Origin: Daphnia pulex
Lineage: Eukaryota > Arthropoda > Branchiopoda > Diplostraca > Daphniidae
Direction: 5' to 3'
NCBI RefSeq assembly: GCF_021134715.1
Contig: NC_060027.1
Span: 4,216,001-4,280,000 of the forward strand
Length of the DNA stretch: 64,000 nt
A model generated the notes under the pieces. It saw only the letters and a list, made by a program, of their open reading frames with translations, did not search any database and was not told the DNA's origin. The translations under genes were made by a program, and so were the position numbers. Below, piece after piece: positions 61,857 to 64,000 of this stretch; position 1 is the stretch's first letter, and each line of letters starts with the position of its first letter.

Positions 61857-64000
61857 TTTCTTACTTTTGTTGATTTCTCGCTAAAGTCAGAATACATGTT
61901 GCGATGATTGGTGCTGCTTATATCAACTAGCGACCCGTTTCTTTTAGCTACAAGTGCCAAACGGACCATTTCAATCCATGTAGACATTTTCCCGTTGGAG
62001 GAAAACGTTTCGACAATGATTGAATGGCGTCAACACATTTATACCCACATATTTCAATCAATTTCAACGAGATTGATTATGTTTAACATTGTATTTTACG
62101 AGTTTATCGAGTCTCACACTGGCGATCCGACTCTCCGCGCCTTCCCATTGGTCGATCCGATTTTTGATCGACGCCATCGTCGCACAGCGGCCATAATCGG
62201 TAATAGTAATTTAACGACGTATTAGAGCCTTATTAGAGCTTTGACGCCTCCGTTTAAACGTTTTTTTGTATTCATCTTCCATTGTTTATTGTTGCTTTTA
62301 TTTTTCGTTTTCCTGGCGACTCGACAGAGGCAAACGCACAACAGTCAGAGCTCGTCAGCTGGGCTTTAAATCGTCTGTCGGGATCATTAATAAATGGGCT
62401 GGATTGAGTCGAAACAAAAAAAACTAAAGAATTGCACATCTCTCCGCTGAAATCCAGCTGAAACCGATTGCAGGTGTTGTTTCGAATTATTTTTCGGCAT
62501 GTTCGTGACAGCCTCTTTGGTGGCCGTTTATTTCGACTAGCCAATTGGCACATTGCCTAATTTTGTCTTTTCTTCTCTTTCTCTTCCTCAACCACAAAAC
62601 TAGTTTGTTCGTGACTCGTGATCATCTTCTTTCTAAATTCCTTTTTTCAACTTTCAAGTTGTAACTTTTTTTTTAAATAGTCGGCCGTTTCGAAGTTGAA
62701 AACATTTATCTGGCAGTAGCGCCTAGTCGAAAACAAAATGTCTGACTGTCAACGTCAAGTGTCTCCACAGTCCACACCCAACTTTATCTGCAAAAGTGTT
62801 GATGCTCCAGTTTAAATCGACTCTGTGATGAAACTAGTTTTAGGAAAAGAAGGGCCTCTATGAAGAAGAATCAATCGGTCCAAATCAGGTGTTGTTACCT
62901 TTGGATTTGTCTTTTTGATCAATGCTCGGCTCGAGTATGATGTGACAGTCCTAGTGGGTGTCATGCTGGCATTTTGTCATCCTTCTTCCGACTATTTATG
63001 CTATGTCTTTATCAATGTCTTTTCTTTTTCCCATCAGAGCAGCTGTTGATTATGATGCTGGCTGTCTAATTACCAAAGGAAAGCTTTGCATACTTGCATT
63101 TCACATTTTGGTTACTCCCTTACGTGTGGTGTACTTGATCTGTTAAGTATTGAAGTAATCTATCAAAATGGTAGTGCACGGTTCACTTGAACATTCATTA
63201 CAACTTTTTACACTGTCGTCCAGCACAAACTATACTACTTGATCAGTATAGTGGCTTTGGCTGGTCAAGTGGTCTGACTTGAAGGTTGCAGTCAGTCGGT
63301 TAAAAATAAGTGAATCTTGAATGAATGATCATACATTCAGTTGTTGATGCTGAAAATTTGGCTTCTGTGTTGTTCATGACTGATGCTTTCTATTTATTTT
63401 GTAGGTTAACAGCTGATTGTAGCTGATTGAATGAGGCTCAATTCCAATCGAATCATCTTTCGATTCAATCGAGGCCTGGCACGTCCCCATATTTTATCCA
63501 TTCTTTTATAAACCTCTTCTTTCGCCCTTCAGTTTACTCGTCGCATTTGGGCGACCTGGACGCAACCATTCAACTCTCTTGAACAAGTGAACGTAGCCAG
63601 CCGAAATTCAGACGATCCAGGGAGATATCGTGACAATCTAGTGCCAATTGTGGCGATGTCAGTGCTCTTTTATCAAGTCTTCATTCTTTGAATGGTGATT
63701 GAACTTTAAAGCCCTATAATTTGCTTGAATAGAGAACCGTGAAAAATGTGCTCGGTCTGAATCTCGTAGACACGGAAAGCGCAAGACTATGGCGGCTTTG
63801 CTTTGTTTCTTTCTGTTTGTGTGGTGTAAAATGGGGCATGGTTTGAAATAAGCTCATCGCACCCTACACACCCTATACAGTACGTGAGTATTATGTAGGC
63901 TGGGCTAGGTGTGCTGCGATTAAATTATCTATATAACATCATTTATTTTTCCTTCTTCATAGAACAGATCAAAAATGAAACGGAAGCAAATAAGAGAGCC
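61857..64000. other. Copy B sequence after the HEPN gene, to window end
   Basis: This is the same as 44557-46700. No gene was recognised. Confidence 0.4.

Larger units (their letters stand above)
52710..64000 (+). repeat. Large direct duplication, copy B (cut by window end)
   Basis: This matches 35400-46700 in the same orientation with few differences. The left edge is sharp: homology starts 1 bp before the IL-17-like stop codon, while the flanks at 35399 and 52709 are unrelated. The right edge lies beyond the window. Confidence 0.95.

Noticed and set aside
1..64000. CRISPR arrays, operons, bacterial or viral genes
   Set aside because: Spliced eukaryotic genes throughout; no regularly spaced repeats and no viral or bacterial gene order seen.

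Overview
The window looks like nuclear DNA from an arthropod, most likely a crustacean of the Daphnia type. That placement is inferred from the proteins (an arthropod muscle protein 20, a CHMP1, an Rpp29, a neuropeptide-type GPCR), the short GT-AG introns and the base composition. No species can be named from the sequence alone. Nothing prokaryotic or CRISPR-like was seen.

Left part (1-34.5 kb). The last exon of an unrecognised gene (104-275, +) faces POP4/Rpp29 (752-1721, -), which shares a 488-bp divergent promoter with CHMP1 (2210-3260, +). CHMP1 has a 7-nt first coding exon followed by an intron carrying textbook U12-type (minor spliceosome) signals. Next is a long gene-poor stretch holding a 5'-truncated non-LTR retrotransposon with a 12-bp target-site duplication (7808-8522). 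An 11-exon rhodopsin-family GPCR follows (10540-19816, +). About 10 kb without recognisable genes leads to muscle protein 20 (29950-32314, +). The 32.75-33.6 kb stretch is dense in AGTA words and includes a hairpin and a tRNA-like (SINE-like) sequence.

Right part (34.5-64 kb). A TATA-box single-exon gene for a membrane-anchored coiled-coil protein (34614-35486, +) runs into the edge of a large direct duplication. Positions 35400-46700 are repeated almost perfectly at 52710-64000, about 17.3 kb away. By eye I count roughly a dozen substitutions and three small indels. The layout fits a head-to-tail tandem duplication of a ~17.3-kb unit whose second copy is cut by the window end. An assembly or haplotype artefact is also possible. 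Each copy carries a secreted IL-17-like cystine-knot protein (-) and an intronless 354-aa protein with two R-x4-H motifs typical of HEPN RNases (-). The rest of the first unit (46.7-52.7 kb) holds a four-exon gene of unknown function, two weaker exon chains and a tRNA-like sequence.

A recently duplicated segment pairing a cytokine-like gene with a double-HEPN putative RNase is the most interesting part of the window. A shared role in immunity is only an inference from the protein families.
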